This document shows positions 14,310 through 14,476 of a stretch of DNA of 14,476 nt, in pieces. Origin of the DNA: Gammaproteobacteria bacterium (GTDB lineage: Bacteria; Pseudomonadota; Gammaproteobacteria; UWMA-0217); assembly GCA_011330835.1 (NCBI GenBank), contig DRPO01000285.1, positions 1 through 14,476 of the forward strand, read 5' to 3'. Both the position numbers and the translations under genes were made by a program. Every line of letters begins with the position of its first letter. The stretch's first letter is position 1. Below the pieces are notes generated by a model. The model searched no databases and was not told the DNA's origin. It was given only the letters and a program-made list of their open reading frames with translations.

Positions 14310-14407
14310 AAACTTGACGTAGCGCCACTATGCCTGCGTTTTTACGCCTTGCTCTCGACGAAAACCTACGCACCCTGAAAGGGGTATTCCTGGTCGCGAG
14401 AGGTATA
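14243..14407. repeat. 165-bp imperfect palindromic element (MITE-like)
   Basis: Two arms of about 70 nt (14243-14313 and 14338-14407) are imperfect reverse complements around a 24-nt centre. Best-matching blocks are tatacctct (14243-14251) with agaggtata (14399-14407), ccccgttcaggg (14266-14277) with ccctgaaagggg (14373-14384; one mismatch), a 14-nt block from ttttcg with two mismatches, and gtaaaaac (14306-14313) with gtttttac (14338-14345). It encodes nothing itself beyond the 3' end of the lipoprotein frame. Size, symmetry and TATA at both tips suggest a non-autonomous mobile element; the remaining 14408-14476 shows nothing I can name. Confidence 0.7.
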
Positions 14408-14476
14408 CACGCATCTGTCCGGACCTGAATAAGATAACGTGCGATTCCAGAACTGGGTATTTGTATTCCTGCTGCT

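Noticed and set aside
1..14476. CRISPR arrays, tRNA or rRNA genes
   Set aside because: No regularly spaced direct repeats, cloverleaf sequences or rRNA-like stretches were seen by eye on either strand.

Overview
The window is GC-rich, gene-dense bacterial DNA. Lipoprotein signal peptides, chains of ATGA stop/start overlaps and a dispersed hairpin repeat of the type common in proteobacteria suggest a Proteobacterium, most likely a gammaproteobacterium. That assignment is an inference from style; no rRNA or other phylogenetic marker is present.

Layout. Positions 1-2198 hold two overlapping, paralogous GT4-type glycosyltransferase genes; the first is cut by the left edge. A 28-bp hairpin repeat in inverted orientation follows (2275-2419). 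Then comes a lipoprotein that looks like a clan GH-A glycoside hydrolase (2471-4099), convergent with a low-molecular-weight protein tyrosine phosphatase on the minus strand (4103-4648). Positions 4749-6226, all minus strand, carry two toxin-antitoxin modules of different pairing: AbrB-type antitoxin with PIN toxin, and Phd-type antitoxin with PIN toxin. Each has a palindromic operator candidate. Two decayed gene remnants sit nearby: a frameshifted NuoB/HyfI-like hydrogenase small subunit (6274-6621) and the C-terminal end of a ChiA-like GH18 chitinase (7401-7661). Between them is an unrecognised lipoprotein on the minus strand (6663-7220). Another copy of the hairpin repeat lies at 7801-7828.

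From 8213 to 13853 a tight plus-strand operon encodes a Wzx-type flippase and four GT-B glycosyltransferases. Its junctions are 4-8 bp overlaps, or in one case a 2-nt gap, so the genes are probably co-transcribed and translationally coupled. A small lipoprotein (13932-14309) follows; its 3' end runs into a 165-bp imperfect palindromic element (14243-14407).

How it fits together. The glycosyltransferases would build a lipid-linked oligosaccharide at the cytoplasmic face and the flippase would move it across the inner membrane. The exported hydrolase-like lipoprotein could trim the product, and the phosphatase could act on a tyrosine kinase that controls chain length. No polymerase (Wzy), initiating transferase, chain-length kinase or outer-membrane exporter lies in the window. 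The block at about 4103-7661 looks like an accessory insertion of toxin-antitoxin modules and dead genes within a polysaccharide locus.
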